Notes: a model not told the origin generated them from the sequence alone. A stretch of DNA of 64,000 nucleotides from Pseudomonas sp. GD04091 (GCF_029836165.1 NZ_JAOEBG010000006.1:62001-126000); one strand, 5' to 3'. Positions 17,880 through 28,029 are shown, counted from the first letter of the stretch. Numbers and translations: made by a program.

Positions 17880-18563
17880 ATGGGCCCCAGCATTCTCGTT
17901 GCGCAGAACCTTAGCAAAGTGGTCCCCAGCGCGGAAGGCGACCTGACCATCCTTCACGCCCTTTCCCTCGACCTCGCCCAGGGCGACAGCCTGGCCATCG
18001 TCGGCGCCTCGGGCTCCGGCAAATCCACGTTGCTGGGGCTGCTCGCCGGCCTCGACCGGCCGAGCGCCGGCAAGGTGATACTCGCCGGCCACGACCTCGG
18101 CCCGCTCGACGAGGACCAGCGCGCCCGCGTGCGCGCCGAACACGTGGGCTTCGTGTTCCAGTCGTTCCAGCTGCTCGACAGCCTCAACGCCCTGGAGAAC
18201 GTCATGCTGCCGCTGGAACTCGACGGTCGGCGCGATGCCCGCGAGCACGCCCGCAGCCTGCTCGAACGGGTGGGCCTGGGCAAGCGCCTGAGCCATACTC
18301 CGCGCCAGCTCTCAGGCGGCGAACAGCAACGGGTGGCGATCGCCCGCGCCTTCGCCGCGCAGCCGGCGGTGCTGTTCGCCGACGAGCCCACCGGCAACCT
18401 CGACAGCCACACCGGCGAGCGCATCAGCGACCTGTTGTTCGAACTGAACCAGGAACGCGGCACCACCCTGGTGCTGGTGACCCACGACGAGCGCCTGGCC
18501 AAGCGCTGCCGTCGCCTGATCCGCCTGGATGCCGGTCGCCTGGTGGCGCCCCTGGAGCCCTGA
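17880..18563 (+). CDS. ABC transporter ATP-binding protein (YbbA/LolD-like)
   Basis: A 227-residue ATPase. Walker A is GASGSGKSTLLGLLAG, the signature is LSGGEQQRVAIARAF, Walker B is AVLFADEPTGNLDS, and the H-loop is VLVTHDE. The GNLDS wording is typical of LolD/MacB/YbbA-type ATPases that pair with FtsX-like permeases. The permease gene overlaps its stop (TGATG). Together they are proposed to act on envelope lipids or proteins by mechanotransmission rather than classic transport; substrate unknown. Confidence 0.92.
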   Translation: MGPSILVAQNLSKVVPSAEGDLTILHALSLDLAQGDSLAIVGASGSGKSTLLGLLAGLDRPSAGKVILAGHDLGPLDEDQRARVRAEHVGFVFQSFQLLDSLNALENVMLPLELDGRRDAREHARSLLERVGLGKRLSHTPRQLSGGEQQRVAIARAFAAQPAVLFADEPTGNLDSHTGERISDLLFELNQERGTTLVLVTHDERLAKRCRRLIRLDAGRLVAPLEP

Positions 18564-21070
18564 TGACCCGCCTATCGTTCCCACGCCTGTGCGCTCTTGC
18601 GTTACGCCAGCTACTGCGCGACGCCCGCGCCAGCGAAGTGCGCGTGCTGTTCTTCGCCTTGCTGGTGGCCGTGGCGGCCAGCACCGCGATCGGTTATTTC
18701 GGCGCGCGCCTCAACGGCGCCATGCAATTGCGCGCCAGCGAGTTCCTCGCCGCCGACCTGGTCCTGCAGGGCAGCGCCCCGCCCAGCGAGGCACAGATCG
18801 CCAGCGGCACCGCGCTGGGCCTGCGCCACGCGCGGGTGGTGGAGTTCACCAGCGTGGTCGGCGGCGACAGCGGCATCCAGCTCTCCAGCATCAAGGCCGC
18901 CGACGCGGCCTACCCGCTGCGCGGCCAGCTACGCAGCGCGCCTGCGCCTTACACCGCGGAATCCACCGGCGGCGGTCCGGCGGCGGGAGAAGCCTGGGTC
19001 GAGCCGCGCCTGCTCGCCGCGCTCGGGCTGGCCATCGGCGACTCCATCGACGTCGGCATGAAGAGCCTGCGCATGACCCGCGTGCTGACCTACGAACCCG
19101 ACCGCGCCGGCAATTTCTACAGCCTGACTCCGCGCGTACTGATGAACCTTGCCGACCTGGAGGCAACCGGCGTCATCCAGCCCGGCAGCCGGGTCAGCTA
19201 TCGGGACCTGTGGCGCGGCGATATCGACGTGGTGCAACAGTATCGGCAAGACACGGAAAAGAACCTGGCAGCCAACCAGCGCCTGCTCGACACCCGTGAC
19301 GGCAATCGCCAGATCGGCGGCGCCCTGGGCAAGGCCGAACGCTACCTGAACATGGCGAGCCTGGTGGCGGTGCTGCTGGCCGGCGTCGCCGTGGCTCTGT
19401 CGGCCAGCCGCTACGCCGCGCGACGCCTGGATGCCAGCGCACTGCTGCGCTGCCTGGGCCTTTCCCGGCACCAGACGCTCGGCCTCTACTGCCTGCAGCT
19501 GGCCATGCTGGGCGCGGTCGCCGCGCTCGCCGGCGCCCTGATTGGCTGGCTGGCCCAGCTGGGGTTGTTCGAACTGCTCAAAGGCCTGCTGCCCAGCCAG
19601 GTGCCCCCTGGTGGCCTCACCCCGGCGCTGGCCGGCATCGGCACCGGATTGGTAGCCCTGGCCGGCTTCGCCCTCCCTCCCCTGGCCGCCCTGGGCCGCG
19701 TGCCGCCATTGCGCGTCCTGCGCCGCGACCTGCTGCCACTACCGCCAAGCAGCTGGTTGGTATACGGCGCCGCACTGTTCGCCCTGGGCCTGATCATGTG
19801 GCGCCTGAGCCTCGACCTGCTGCTCACCTTCGCCTTGCTGGGCGGCGGGCTGATCGCCGCGCTGCTGCTGGGTGGGTTGCTATTGCTTGGGTTACGCAGC
19901 CTGCGCCAGTTGCTGGCCGGTGCGCCGCTGGCCTGGCGCCTGGGCCTCGGCCAGTTGCTGCGCCATCCCCTGGCCGCTGCCGGCCAGGCCCTGGCCTTCG
20001 GCCTGATCCTGCTGGCGATGGGGCTGGTGGCCCTGCTGCGAGCGGAATTGCTCGACACCTGGCAGGCACAGCTGCCCAAGGATGCGCCCAACCACTTCGC
20101 CCTGAACATCCTGCCCGATGATCGCCAGCCGTTCGCCGAGCACCTGGCCCGGATCAACGCCACCGCCGCGCCGCTGTACCCGGTGATCCCCGGCCGCCTG
20201 ACGCATATAAACGAGCAGCCGGTGCGTCAACTGGTCAGCAAGGAATCCTCGGGAGAACGCGCCATCCAGCGCGACCTGAGCCTGACCTGGGCAGCCGACC
20301 TGCCCCAGGGCAACGCGCTGAGCGCAGGCGACTGGTGGCAACAAGCGCCCGCAAGCGACGAGCTGCCCGGCGTTTCCGTGGAGGCGGAGCTGGCGCAGAG
20401 CCTCAACTTGCAACTGGGCGACCTGCTGACGTTCGACATCGGCGGCCAACAGCGCCAGGCACGGGTCAGCAGCTTGCGAACCGTGCACTGGGACAGTTTC
20501 CAGCCCAACTTCTACATGATCTTCCAGCCCGGCACCCTGCAAGGGCTGCCCGCCACCTACCTGACAAGCTTCTACCTGGCGCCAGGCCATGATCAGGAGG
20601 TGGTCGCGCTGTCCAGGGCATTCCCGGCGGTGACGGTGCTGCAGGTCGATGCCCTGCTCGGCCAGCTGCGCAGCATCCTCGCCCAGGTCACCCTGGCGGT
20701 GGAGTACGTGCTGTTGTTCGTGCTGGCCGCCGGCTTGGCGGTGTTGTTCGCGGGACTGCAGGCCACCCTCGACGAACGCATCCGCCAGGGCGCGCTGCTG
20801 CGAGCGCTGGGGGCGGCGCGCCCCTTGCTGGTCAAGGCAAGACGCATCGAGTTCGGCCTGCTCGGCGCGGCCAGCGGCGTGCTTGCCGCCCTGGGCTGCG
20901 AGCTGATCACCTGGGCACTGTACCGTTACGCCTTTGACCTGCACTGGGCGCCGCACCCGTGGCTGCTGGCGCTGCCGCTGGCCGGGGCGGTGCTGGTGGG
21001 CGGGGCTGGCGTGATCGGCACACGCCGGGCGCTCAACGCCAGCCCGCTGGCAGTGCTACGGGAGGGGTGA
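18563..21070 (+). CDS. FtsX-like ABC permease (YbbP-type)
   Basis: An 835-residue inner-membrane protein with duplicated FtsX-type architecture. It has an N-terminal membrane helix (about residues 27-48), a periplasmic domain, a central helix group (about 265-500), a second periplasmic domain (about 510-690) and three C-terminal helices. The FtsX core AERYLNMASLVAVLLAGVAV is at about 259 and ALLRALGA in the second copy is near 750. The start overlaps the stop of the ATPase gene. Next to tesA this is the YbbP arrangement, and a lipid-related envelope function is likely but unproven. Confidence 0.9.
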   Translation: MTRLSFPRLCALALRQLLRDARASEVRVLFFALLVAVAASTAIGYFGARLNGAMQLRASEFLAADLVLQGSAPPSEAQIASGTALGLRHARVVEFTSVVGGDSGIQLSSIKAADAAYPLRGQLRSAPAPYTAESTGGGPAAGEAWVEPRLLAALGLAIGDSIDVGMKSLRMTRVLTYEPDRAGNFYSLTPRVLMNLADLEATGVIQPGSRVSYRDLWRGDIDVVQQYRQDTEKNLAANQRLLDTRDGNRQIGGALGKAERYLNMASLVAVLLAGVAVALSASRYAARRLDASALLRCLGLSRHQTLGLYCLQLAMLGAVAALAGALIGWLAQLGLFELLKGLLPSQVPPGGLTPALAGIGTGLVALAGFALPPLAALGRVPPLRVLRRDLLPLPPSSWLVYGAALFALGLIMWRLSLDLLLTFALLGGGLIAALLLGGLLLLGLRSLRQLLAGAPLAWRLGLGQLLRHPLAAAGQALAFGLILLAMGLVALLRAELLDTWQAQLPKDAPNHFALNILPDDRQPFAEHLARINATAAPLYPVIPGRLTHINEQPVRQLVSKESSGERAIQRDLSLTWAADLPQGNALSAGDWWQQAPASDELPGVSVEAELAQSLNLQLGDLLTFDIGGQQRQARVSSLRTVHWDSFQPNFYMIFQPGTLQGLPATYLTSFYLAPGHDQEVVALSRAFPAVTVLQVDALLGQLRSILAQVTLAVEYVLLFVLAAGLAVLFAGLQATLDERIRQGALLRALGAARPLLVKARRIEFGLLGAASGVLAALGCELITWALYRYAFDLHWAPHPWLLALPLAGAVLVGGAGVIGTRRALNASPLAVLREG

Positions 21071-21084
21071 AGCGGGCGATGCCG

Positions 21085-21561
21085 TCAAACGCCGTAGCGA
21101 ATGCTGTTCACGTACCAGGTCGCCTCACCCGTGGGCGTATGTACCAGAACCTCGTCCCCCTGCTCTTTCTTGAGCAGGGCACGGGCCATAGGGGAATCGA
21201 TGGAGATATAGTCGCTGCGTCCGTGGATCTCGTCGTAGCCGACGATGCGAAACTTCAGCTGTTCACCTTCGTCGTTCTCGATCTCCACCCACGCGCCGAA
21301 GAACACCTTGCCTTCCTGCTGCGGTGAGTACTCGACCACCTTGACGTCCTCGAGGCGCTTGCGCAGGTAGCGCACGCGACGGTCGATCTCGCGCAGCAGC
21401 TTCTTGTTGTACTGGTAATCGGCGTTCTCGCTGCGGTCGCCCAGCGAGGCCGCCCAGGTGACCTTCTGGGTGATTTCCGGGCGATAGACCCGCCACAGAT
21501 GGTCAAGCTCCTTCTTCAGGGCTTCATGACCTTCGGTGGTGATGATGTTGGTGCTCAACAA
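21085..21561 (-). CDS. greB: Transcript cleavage factor GreB
   Basis: A 158-residue Gre factor that enters the RNA polymerase secondary channel and stimulates cleavage of backtracked RNA. The N-terminal coiled coil carries the acidic tip DRSENADYQYNKKLLREIDR (the ASLGDRSENADY loop holds the catalytic acidic residues). The C-terminal FKBP-like domain follows with IDSPMARALLKKEQGDEV. The wording YQYNKKLLREIDRRVRYL identifies GreB rather than GreA. It is convergent with the ABC permease, 14 bp apart. Confidence 0.95.
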   Translation of the reverse strand: MLSTNIITTEGHEALKKELDHLWRVYRPEITQKVTWAASLGDRSENADYQYNKKLLREIDRRVRYLRKRLEDVKVVEYSPQQEGKVFFGAWVEIENDEGEQLKFRIVGYDEIHGRSDYISIDSPMARALLKKEQGDEVLVHTPTGEATWYVNSIRYGV

Positions 21562-21637
21562 CTGTCTCCTCAGTGCATCCGCACGGGCGCCAGGCGCCCG
21601 CCGAGTGTCCGAGCTTAGCGAAACCGCGGCAGCTCGT

Positions 21638-21946
21638 TCAACGGCGCGTGATCAGGCCCTGGCGTGCAATACGGGTCAACTGGCCGATGACTTCGGCAGC
21701 GTCCTCGGCCGCCGGGGCCTGGATCACTGCCAGGTCGAACCGGTCGTTGCCGTACTGGTCGAGCTGTTCGCAGGTGTCGGAGAACTGGATGAGGAAGGCA
21801 CAGGCCTGGCCCTTGCGTCGGGAGAAACCGTCGAGATTGCGCAAAAGCGTGGGTTGATGCTGGCCGCCGAGCAGGATGCGCGGGGTACGGGAAGCCTGGT
21901 TCTTGGCCAGGGGGGTCAAGCAGACACTGGTACGTGGGCAACTCAT
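21638..21946 (-). CDS. Conserved hypothetical protein, 102 residues
   Basis: Not assigned to a family by eye. The protein starts MSCPRTSVCLTPLAKNQASR and has a region rich in polar residues followed by FLIQFSDTCEQLDQYGNDRF and a C-terminal helix ending in LTRIARQGLITRR. A GGAGAGAGACTCC ribosome site precedes the ATG, which supports a real gene, as does the lack of a competing frame on either strand with better features. It sits between greB and a DoxX gene, on the same strand. Function unknown. Confidence 0.6.
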   Translation of the reverse strand: MSCPRTSVCLTPLAKNQASRTPRILLGGQHQPTLLRNLDGFSRRKGQACAFLIQFSDTCEQLDQYGNDRFDLAVIQAPAAEDAAEVIGQLTRIARQGLITRR

Positions 21947-22100
21947 GGAGTCTCTCTCCGCCTCGCTGATCCCGCTGGGCAGCGGTGGGAGGCGTCACCG
22001 AACCAGCGCTTTAGCGGTATTTCGGAGACCCTTGGGGGCATCTCCTGCGCCCCGCAAGTAGCTGTTTAAATCGGCGCAGTCGGTATGCTAGAGCGACACG

Positions 22101-22159
22101 CTTCAAGTTACAAGCTGCAAGTTGATCGCTTTCGACTACTTGCAGCTTGAGGCTTGAAG
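22101..22159. repeat. Imperfect inverted repeat (18 of 21 matched)
   Basis: CTTCAAGTTACAAGCTGCAAG (22101-22121, 21 bases) pairs with 22139-22159 with three central mismatches. Further CTTGAAGCTTGCAAC copies follow to 22165. The CAAGCTGCAAG wording is unlike the REP families here, so it is a separate repeat. It lies 15 bp beyond the DoxX stop and may end that transcript. Confidence 0.8.
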
Positions 22160-22173
22160 CTTGCAACTTTATT

Positions 22174-22608
22174 TCAACGTGCGATCAGACGATCCAGCGA
22201 CAGGCGCCCCGCGCCTTCGATCAATACCGCCACGGTGCCGGCCATCAGCGCCAGGGCAAATTCATAGCCGTTGTTGGACATGAACAAGCCGTTGCCGATG
22301 TGCACCGAGAAGATCGCCACGATCAGCGTCACCGTCAGTGCCAGCGCAGCGGGACGGGCCAGCAGGCCGACCACCAGGGCCAGGCCGCCGAAGAACTCGG
22401 CGCTGCCGGACAGCAGGGCCATCAGGTAGCCCGGCGCCAGGCCGATGCTTTCCATCCACTGGCCGGTGCCTTCCAGACCGTAGCCGCCGAACAGGCCGAA
22501 CAGTTTCTGCGCGCCGTGGGCCATGAAAATGATGCCGACCAGGACACGCACGACGCTAAGGCCGTAACCGGCGCGGGTGGCGAACAGGGCGTTGAGGGAA
22601 TTGTTCAT
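22174..22608 (-). CDS. DoxX-family membrane protein
   Basis: A 144-residue four-helix inner-membrane protein. The family hallmarks are RVLVGIIFMAHGAQKLFGLFG near the N-terminus and AEFFGGLALVVGLLARPAAL in the middle. ATG 22608 has AGGAAGC at correct spacing, so longer frames starting at 22707 or in between are not used. DoxX proteins are linked to quinone or thiol oxidation and oxidative stress in other bacteria, but the reaction here is unknown. Monocistronic. Confidence 0.9.
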   Translation of the reverse strand: MNNSLNALFATRAGYGLSVVRVLVGIIFMAHGAQKLFGLFGGYGLEGTGQWMESIGLAPGYLMALLSGSAEFFGGLALVVGLLARPAALALTVTLIVAIFSVHIGNGLFMSNNGYEFALALMAGTVAVLIEGAGRLSLDRLIAR

Positions 22609-22718
22609 GTCTTGCTTCCTTGTTTGAGCAGGTGTGTGTTGGATGGGCGCCATAATAATCAATATATCGAATAAGAAAATCGCAAAAATCGCGTTAAATT
22701 TATCCAATAAATCGATGT

Positions 22719-24125
22719 TTAGCGCTTGGCAATTCGCTCCAGGGAAGCCCGCTCGCGGTTGAACGCGAGGTAGTACTTGTTGACGCTATTGACGAAGTTC
22801 ACCGGCCCCATGCCCACCTGCTCCATGGCGACCCGCTCGGTCTGGAAGAACCACTGGTTGCCATTGAGCCCTCGCCGCCGGGCCTCCGCGCGCATCGCCT
22901 GTACCCGTTCCGGCCCCAGGTTGTAAGCGGCCAGGATGAAGGCCATGCGTTCACGCTCGTTGAGCTTGGGGCTGGCGAAGAACTTGCGACGGATCAACGC
23001 CAGGTAACGCGCGCTGGCCTGAACATTACCGTCAACCGTGGCGGTATTGCTGACCCCGACCCGCTGGGCCGCCGACGGGGTGATCTGCATCAGCCCGTGT
23101 GCGCCGCCCACCCCTCGCGCCTGGGGATTGAGGGTCGACTCCTTGAATGCCAGTGCCGCCAGGTTCAACCAGTCGAACTGCTGGTCACCGCCGTGCTTCT
23201 GCAGCACCGGGCGCAGTGACTCCAGGCGCTGGCGGTCCTTGCGGGCCAGCGGATTGTGCACCCGATACTGGCGCCGATAGATACGCTCGAAGGCCGCATC
23301 CTGGTTGTCCGGAGCACGGTAGGTGGCGAGGAAGCGGTCCACCGCGGCCCGGAACATCGGCGCGTCTTGCCGTACATACCAGCGCATGGCCCCCGGCTGC
23401 GCCAGGTGCACCTTGCTGTCCACCCGCAGACGCGGCATCACCCGCGCCCAGCGCTGGGCAATCGGACGCTCCACCACGGTCAGCGGGTAGATGCCGGCCT
23501 GGACCATCTCCAGCACATCCTCCACTGCCAGCGTCGGGTCGACCCACTCCACCTTGATCGGCGCCCGCTTGCGCAAGGCCAACTGCTGGTTGATCGCCTG
23601 GATCGCCGCTCCGGCGGCACTCGCGCTGGTCAGGGCGACGGTGCGCCCGGACAGTTGCTCGACGCGGCTGTAGCTCCGCTCGCCCTTGCGCCCCACCAGT
23701 TGCAAAGGCACCTGATCGACCACCGGGGCACTGGCGTCGACGCCGCGCACCACGCTCGGGTCGAGCAACTCGCCCGGCGCGGCGAGATCACCCTCGCCTC
23801 GCTGCAACGCCCCTACCAGTTGTTCCTTGGCACGCGGAATGATCCTCAGGGTGATTTCCTGCCCATCGGCGACCCGGGCATTGAGGTAGTGCTCCAGGGC
23901 CCGCAGGCGGTAATACTCGACGCCCACTGGCTCGCCCTTGACCTCGCCGGAGCTGTTGCGGCTCTGGTTGACCAGTACCCGCAAGACCTTGCTCGAGCGG
24001 ATCTGCGCCAGGTCACGTGCCTGGCTGGCGGGCACGTGCTGTTGCGGCCCGGATTCACCGGCAGCCGCCGACCCGGCGGCCAGCAGCCCGGACAGCAACA
24101 GGATCGTCAGCAGGGTTCGCAGCAT
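22719..24125 (-). CDS. Membrane-bound lytic murein transglycosylase with solute-binding domain (MltF-like)
   Basis: A 468-residue exported protein: signal peptide (residues 1-22), a periplasmic binding-protein-like domain (about 45-280) and a C-terminal SLT lytic transglycosylase domain (about 310-450). The catalytic glutamate is in ALAFKESTLNPQARG and is followed by AHGLMQITPSAA and the AAYNLGPERV motif. This matches MltF in architecture, in which the solute-binding-like domain regulates cleavage. It is probably a second MltF paralogue, since the canonical mltF locus is elsewhere in pseudomonads (from memory). ATG 24125 gives a normal signal peptide and is chosen over 24191. Confidence 0.88.
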   Translation of the reverse strand: MLRTLLTILLLSGLLAAGSAAAGESGPQQHVPASQARDLAQIRSSKVLRVLVNQSRNSSGEVKGEPVGVEYYRLRALEHYLNARVADGQEITLRIIPRAKEQLVGALQRGEGDLAAPGELLDPSVVRGVDASAPVVDQVPLQLVGRKGERSYSRVEQLSGRTVALTSASAAGAAIQAINQQLALRKRAPIKVEWVDPTLAVEDVLEMVQAGIYPLTVVERPIAQRWARVMPRLRVDSKVHLAQPGAMRWYVRQDAPMFRAAVDRFLATYRAPDNQDAAFERIYRRQYRVHNPLARKDRQRLESLRPVLQKHGGDQQFDWLNLAALAFKESTLNPQARGVGGAHGLMQITPSAAQRVGVSNTATVDGNVQASARYLALIRRKFFASPKLNERERMAFILAAYNLGPERVQAMRAEARRRGLNGNQWFFQTERVAMEQVGMGPVNFVNSVNKYYLAFNRERASLERIAKR

Positions 24126-24279
24126 GAGAGAGGGTCCAAGGGTGGTTGGCAGGCACCACGCGCGGTGATCGTCCGTGACAAATGACGGCAAGAGACCACG
24201 GCAAACGTTTGAAGTTCTTGGTTTTTCGCGATTTCTCGGTTTTTGCTATGCTGGCCGCCCCGCGGCACGAGGTAGCACC

Positions 24280-25086
24280 ATGCAACTGATCGATATCGGC
24301 GTCAACCTGACCAACAGCAGTTTCCATGACCAGCAGGCGGCGATCGTCGAACGCGCCGTGCAGGCCGGCGTGGCGCAGATGGTCGTCACCGGCACCAGCC
24401 TGGACGTCAGTACAGAGGCACTTGACCTGTGCCAGCGTCTGGATGAATCCGGCCAGCGCCTGTTCAGCACAGCCGGCGTGCACCCCCACGACGCCAGCCA
24501 CTGGAACGCCTCCAGTGATCAGCAGCTGCGCCAGCTGCTGGCCCAGCCGCGGGTCAAGGCCGTGGGCGAGTGCGGCCTGGATTTCAACCGTGACTTCTCT
24601 CCACGCCCCGCCCAGGAAAAGGCGCTGGAGGCCCAGCTGGCACTCGCGGTGGAACTGCGCCTGCCGGTATTTCTCCACGAGCGCGAGGCCAGCGAGCGAC
24701 TGCTGGCGATCCTCAAGGAGTACCGCGACCAGTTGCCCGCCGCAGTGGTGCACTGCTTCACCGGCGAGCGCCAGGCGTTGTTCGCCTACCTCGACCTGGA
24801 CCTGCACATCGGCATCACCGGCTGGATCTGCGACGAGCGCCGCGGTACCCACCTGCACCCCTTGGTGGGCAACATCCCGCAAGGCCGCCTGATGCTGGAA
24901 AGCGATGCGCCCTACCTGCTGCCCCGCAGCCTCAGGCCCAAGCCGAAGAACGGTCGCAACGAACCGGCCTTCCTGCCCGAGGTGCTGCGCGAAGTGGCGC
25001 TGCACCGCGGCGAAACAGCGCAACGCACCGCCGCCCACACCACCGCCTGTGCCCGGGCGTTCTTCGGCCTGCCCGAGGTTTCTTGA
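24280..25086 (+). CDS. tatD: TatD-family metal-dependent deoxyribonuclease
   Basis: A 268-residue TIM-barrel hydrolase with 3'-5' exonuclease activity in characterised members. The N-terminus [15 protein letters not shown] lacks the HxH pair of the YcfH type, which is specific to TatD proper. Metal-ligand regions follow: [33 protein letters not shown] and [10 protein letters not shown]. The ATG at 24280 is chosen over the frame opening at 24175. The gene is not with tatABC. A chemoreceptor gene follows on the same strand after 86 bp. Confidence 0.92.
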   Translation: MQLIDIGVNLTNSSFHDQQAAIVERAVQAGVAQMVVTGTSLDVSTEALDLCQRLDESGQRLFSTAGVHPHDASHWNASSDQQLRQLLAQPRVKAVGECGLDFNRDFSPRPAQEKALEAQLALAVELRLPVFLHEREASERLLAILKEYRDQLPAAVVHCFTGERQALFAYLDLDLHIGITGWICDERRGTHLHPLVGNIPQGRLMLESDAPYLLPRSLRPKPKNGRNEPAFLPEVLREVALHRGETAQRTAAHTTACARAFFGLPEVS

Positions 25087-25172
25087 CGCACGTCAACGAG
25101 GCTCCTGGCCTTGGCGGTCACAATGATGGCACCTTGCCAATAATGTTTCCGCCAACTCAGAGAAGACCTGCC

Positions 25173-26651
25173 ATGGGTGCCTGGATTAGCAACCTTTCCC
25201 TCAAATACAAGTTCTGGGCCGTCAATGCCGTGGCCTTCGTCACCACGCTGATGCTGGTGCTCTATGCGGTGTACCTGGAGCAGCAGGCCCGCGCCACCGG
25301 CGCCCAGGCGCAAGCCCTCGCCCAGGCCGAGCTGCTGGCGGCCTGGCCCACCGGGCAAGCGCTGCCGGCCCAGGCCAACCTGATCACCTGGCGCAACGAC
25401 CAGACGCCACAATTCGCTGGCGAGCCGCTCGAGGCCCTGCGCGATGCCCAGGGCTGGGTCGAACTGCCCAGCGCCTGGATCCTCGGCGACAACCCACTGC
25501 GCGGCGCCCAGGTGCTGCGCCAGGGCGACCGGCATATCGCCGTCATCGCCCAGTCCCCAAGCTTGCGCCAGGTCTACTTCGACCGTTTCAGCAACTACGC
25601 CGTGTGCGTGCTGATCCTGATGCTGGCGATGCTGTGCGCCTCGCAGCTGTTGATCCGCTTCCTGCTCAGCCAACTCAACACCCTCAAGGACGTGATGCTG
25701 CACGTGGAGAAGACCGGTGACCTGGCGGCCCGGGTCCCCCTGGCCTGTGGCGACGAAGTCGGCCAGATGGCCGGCGCCTTCAACGCCATGCAGACCACCT
25801 ACCACCGCGTGGTCAGCACCGTGGCACGCACCGCCGCCCAGCTGGACTCCGGCGCCGCGCGCCTGGCCGGCAGCATGGACGAAGTGCGCCACGGCATGAT
25901 CGGCCAACAGAGCGAGACCGACCAGGCTGCCACCGCCATCAACGAAATGACCGCCACCGTCCACCATATCGCCCAGCATGCCGGGGCCACCCGTGACCTG
26001 TCGCAGACCGCCGACACCCTCGCCGGCAGCGGCCAGGCCGTGGTCAGCCGCGTGCAAGACTCGATCGCCGGCCTCTCCAGCGGCGTGCAGCAGACCGCCG
26101 AGATGATCCGCCAGCTGGCCGACGACAGCCAGAAGATCAATGGCGTGGTCGGGGTCATCCACAGCATCGCCGAACAGACCAACCTGCTCGCCCTCAACGC
26201 CGCCATCGAAGCCGCACGGGCCGGCGACCTGGGCCGTGGCTTCGCCGTGGTCGCCGACGAGGTGCGCAACCTGGCCAAGCGCGTGCAGACCTCCACCGAC
26301 GAGATCACCACCATGGTCGCCGACCTGCAGGCCGGCACCCGCGATGCCGTGGACTTCATGCAGGAGAGCTCGTACAAGGCCGACGACTGCGTCAAGCAGG
26401 CACGCGAAGCCGGTGAAGCCCTGGCCGAGATCACCAGTGCCGTGGCGCAGATGCGCGAGAGCAACACGCAGATCGCCGTGGCCGCCGAACAGCAGAGCCA
26501 GGTGGCCGAAGAAATGAACCGCGCCGTGGTGAGCATCCGCGACGTGACCGAGGAAACCGTGCAGCAGACCGTGGGCTCGGCCACCACCAGCAACGAGCTG
26601 GCGACCCTCGCCGGCGAGCTGAACAAGGTGATCGGTCAGCTCAAGCTGTGA
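25173..26651 (+). CDS. Methyl-accepting chemotaxis protein
   Basis: A 492-residue transmembrane chemoreceptor: first membrane helix at about residues 14-34, a short periplasmic sensor of about 115 residues, a second helix at about 145-167, a HAMP region, and a long cytoplasmic coiled coil. The signalling hairpin tip [20 protein letters not shown] (about 333-352) is perfect. The ligand-binding domain is small and gives no obvious ligand class. ATG 25173 is used because of an AGAGAAG ribosome site; the frame opens earlier, at 25083. Confidence 0.93.
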   Translation: MGAWISNLSLKYKFWAVNAVAFVTTLMLVLYAVYLEQQARATGAQAQALAQAELLAAWPTGQALPAQANLITWRNDQTPQFAGEPLEALRDAQGWVELPSAWILGDNPLRGAQVLRQGDRHIAVIAQSPSLRQVYFDRFSNYAVCVLILMLAMLCASQLLIRFLLSQLNTLKDVMLHVEKTGDLAARVPLACGDEVGQMAGAFNAMQTTYHRVVSTVARTAAQLDSGAARLAGSMDEVRHGMIGQQSETDQAATAINEMTATVHHIAQHAGATRDLSQTADTLAGSGQAVVSRVQDSIAGLSSGVQQTAEMIRQLADDSQKINGVVGVIHSIAEQTNLLALNAAIEAARAGDLGRGFAVVADEVRNLAKRVQTSTDEITTMVADLQAGTRDAVDFMQESSYKADDCVKQAREAGEALAEITSAVAQMRESNTQIAVAAEQQSQVAEEMNRAVVSIRDVTEETVQQTVGSATTSNELATLAGELNKVIGQLKL

Positions 26652-26742
26652 GGCTGACGGGCTATGGTCACCATAGCCAGCCTCGATTGGCCGGCTTGCC
26701 CGGGCAGCACTAAGCTTTGGACATGTCCTCGAGGATCTGTCC

Positions 26743-27111
26743 ATGAGCAAACGACTGCCCAACCTGCCCGCCTGGCAATGGAGCGGCTACCACCACAACC
26801 ACCGGCACCCCGCCAACCTGGTGCTGCACCTGATCGCCGTGCCACTGTTCATCCTCGGTGCGCTGCTGGTGCTGTCGGGCCTGTTCGAGCTGGACCTGTC
26901 GCAAATTGCCGTGGGCATCATCGCCCTGGTCGCCGGGCTGGGCCTGCAGCGTCAGGGGCATCGTCTGGAAGCCGAACAGCCCGAGCCGTTCAGTGACCGC
27001 AAGGACGCCGTGCAACGCCTGCTCACCGAGCAGTTCATCACCTTCCCACGCTTCGTGCTGAGCGGCGCCTGGTGGCGTGCCTGGCGCGAGCGACACAAGC
27101 ACCGCCACTGA
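26743..27111 (+). CDS. DUF962 / Mpo1-like membrane protein
   Basis: A 122-residue protein with two to three hydrophobic segments (NLVLHLIAVPLFILGALLVL and QIAVGIIALVAGLGLQ). It begins with the family signature WSGYHHNHRHPANLVLH, a histidine-rich stretch, and ends in a basic tail (RERHKHRH). Yeast Mpo1 of this family is an iron-dependent dioxygenase of 2-hydroxy fatty acids; whether bacterial members share that reaction is not settled. It stands alone after the chemoreceptor gene. Confidence 0.75.
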   Translation: MSKRLPNLPAWQWSGYHHNHRHPANLVLHLIAVPLFILGALLVLSGLFELDLSQIAVGIIALVAGLGLQRQGHRLEAEQPEPFSDRKDAVQRLLTEQFITFPRFVLSGAWWRAWRERHKHRH

Positions 27112-27148
27112 CGGAGAGGCATCGCGGGGCAAGCTTGGCGGGGATGAA

Positions 27149-27946
27149 TCAGGCGAACACCGTCACCGTCTGCCGGCTCAACGCCAGCAATTCCCCTTGC
27201 GCCGTCCACAACGCGGCGGCGGCATGCCCATAGCCATCGCGCGCATGCTCGGTTTCGACGACATAGCGGCACCAGTCGCTCGTCGACAGCCGTGGCGTGG
27301 GTTGCACGAACTCGATGGTCCAGGTCAACGTGCTGCCTGCGGCAGGCTGCCTGAGGTACGGCAGCAGGCTGGGCGGCCAGGCGTCGACCAGCGCCAACAG
27401 GTGCGCCACCTCGACCGGCCCTTCGGCGACATCGCGCAGGCGCACCCAACCGCCCATGTGGCGCGAGTCGTTGCCGCTGAATGGCAGGCCACCCACCGCC
27501 CAGCGAAACGCCACGTGCTGCATGAACTCAGGCGTGACGCCCTTGATGTAGGGCAATTCAGGCGCAGCTTCCTGCAACGGCTTCATCGGCATGGCCGGCG
27601 AAGCCTCGACGGCCACCACCGAGCTGCGGCCGGCGCCGAAACTGCCCTGCACCAGCGTCACCACCTGGCCACCCTGCGTCGCACGGCCCAGCAGGGTGCT
27701 GACTGCCTTGCCCTCACGCAGTACCTCCACTTCCAGGCTGATCGGCACATCCGGCGCCGCCGGCCCGACGAAGGTAATGGCCAGCGACCGCACCGGGCGG
27801 TCATCAGCCAGCTTCTGGCGCATCACTTCATGCACCATCGCCGCCATCAGGCCGCCGAACACCGCACGCCCTTGGGCCCATCCGGCCGGTACGCTGACGG
27901 CCTCGGGATGCGCGCGTGCCGCAGCCAGCAACTCGTTGAAATTCAT
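27149..27946 (-). CDS. Acyl-CoA thioesterase (double hot-dog fold)
   Basis: A 265-residue protein with two tandem hot-dog domains (about 10-105 and 140-262), as in the TesB/Acot8 group. Typical segments are WAQGRAVFGGLMAAMVHEVM with the VFGG helix and AFRWAVGGLPFSGND. It probably hydrolyses acyl-CoA to free acid and CoA, chain length unknown. It is monocistronic and convergent with the DUF962 gene. Catalytic residues cannot be assigned securely. Confidence 0.82.
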   Translation of the reverse strand: MNFNELLAAARAHPEAVSVPAGWAQGRAVFGGLMAAMVHEVMRQKLADDRPVRSLAITFVGPAAPDVPISLEVEVLREGKAVSTLLGRATQGGQVVTLVQGSFGAGRSSVVAVEASPAMPMKPLQEAAPELPYIKGVTPEFMQHVAFRWAVGGLPFSGNDSRHMGGWVRLRDVAEGPVEVAHLLALVDAWPPSLLPYLRQPAAGSTLTWTIEFVQPTPRLSTSDWCRYVVETEHARDGYGHAAAALWTAQGELLALSRQTVTVFA

Positions 27947-28029
27947 ATGCCTGGGCTCCTTGCGGGAAAAACCCGATGGTAACCAGCGCTCGCGCCAGCG
28001 ACAGCCCGCATATCGGTCATTTACCGGGA

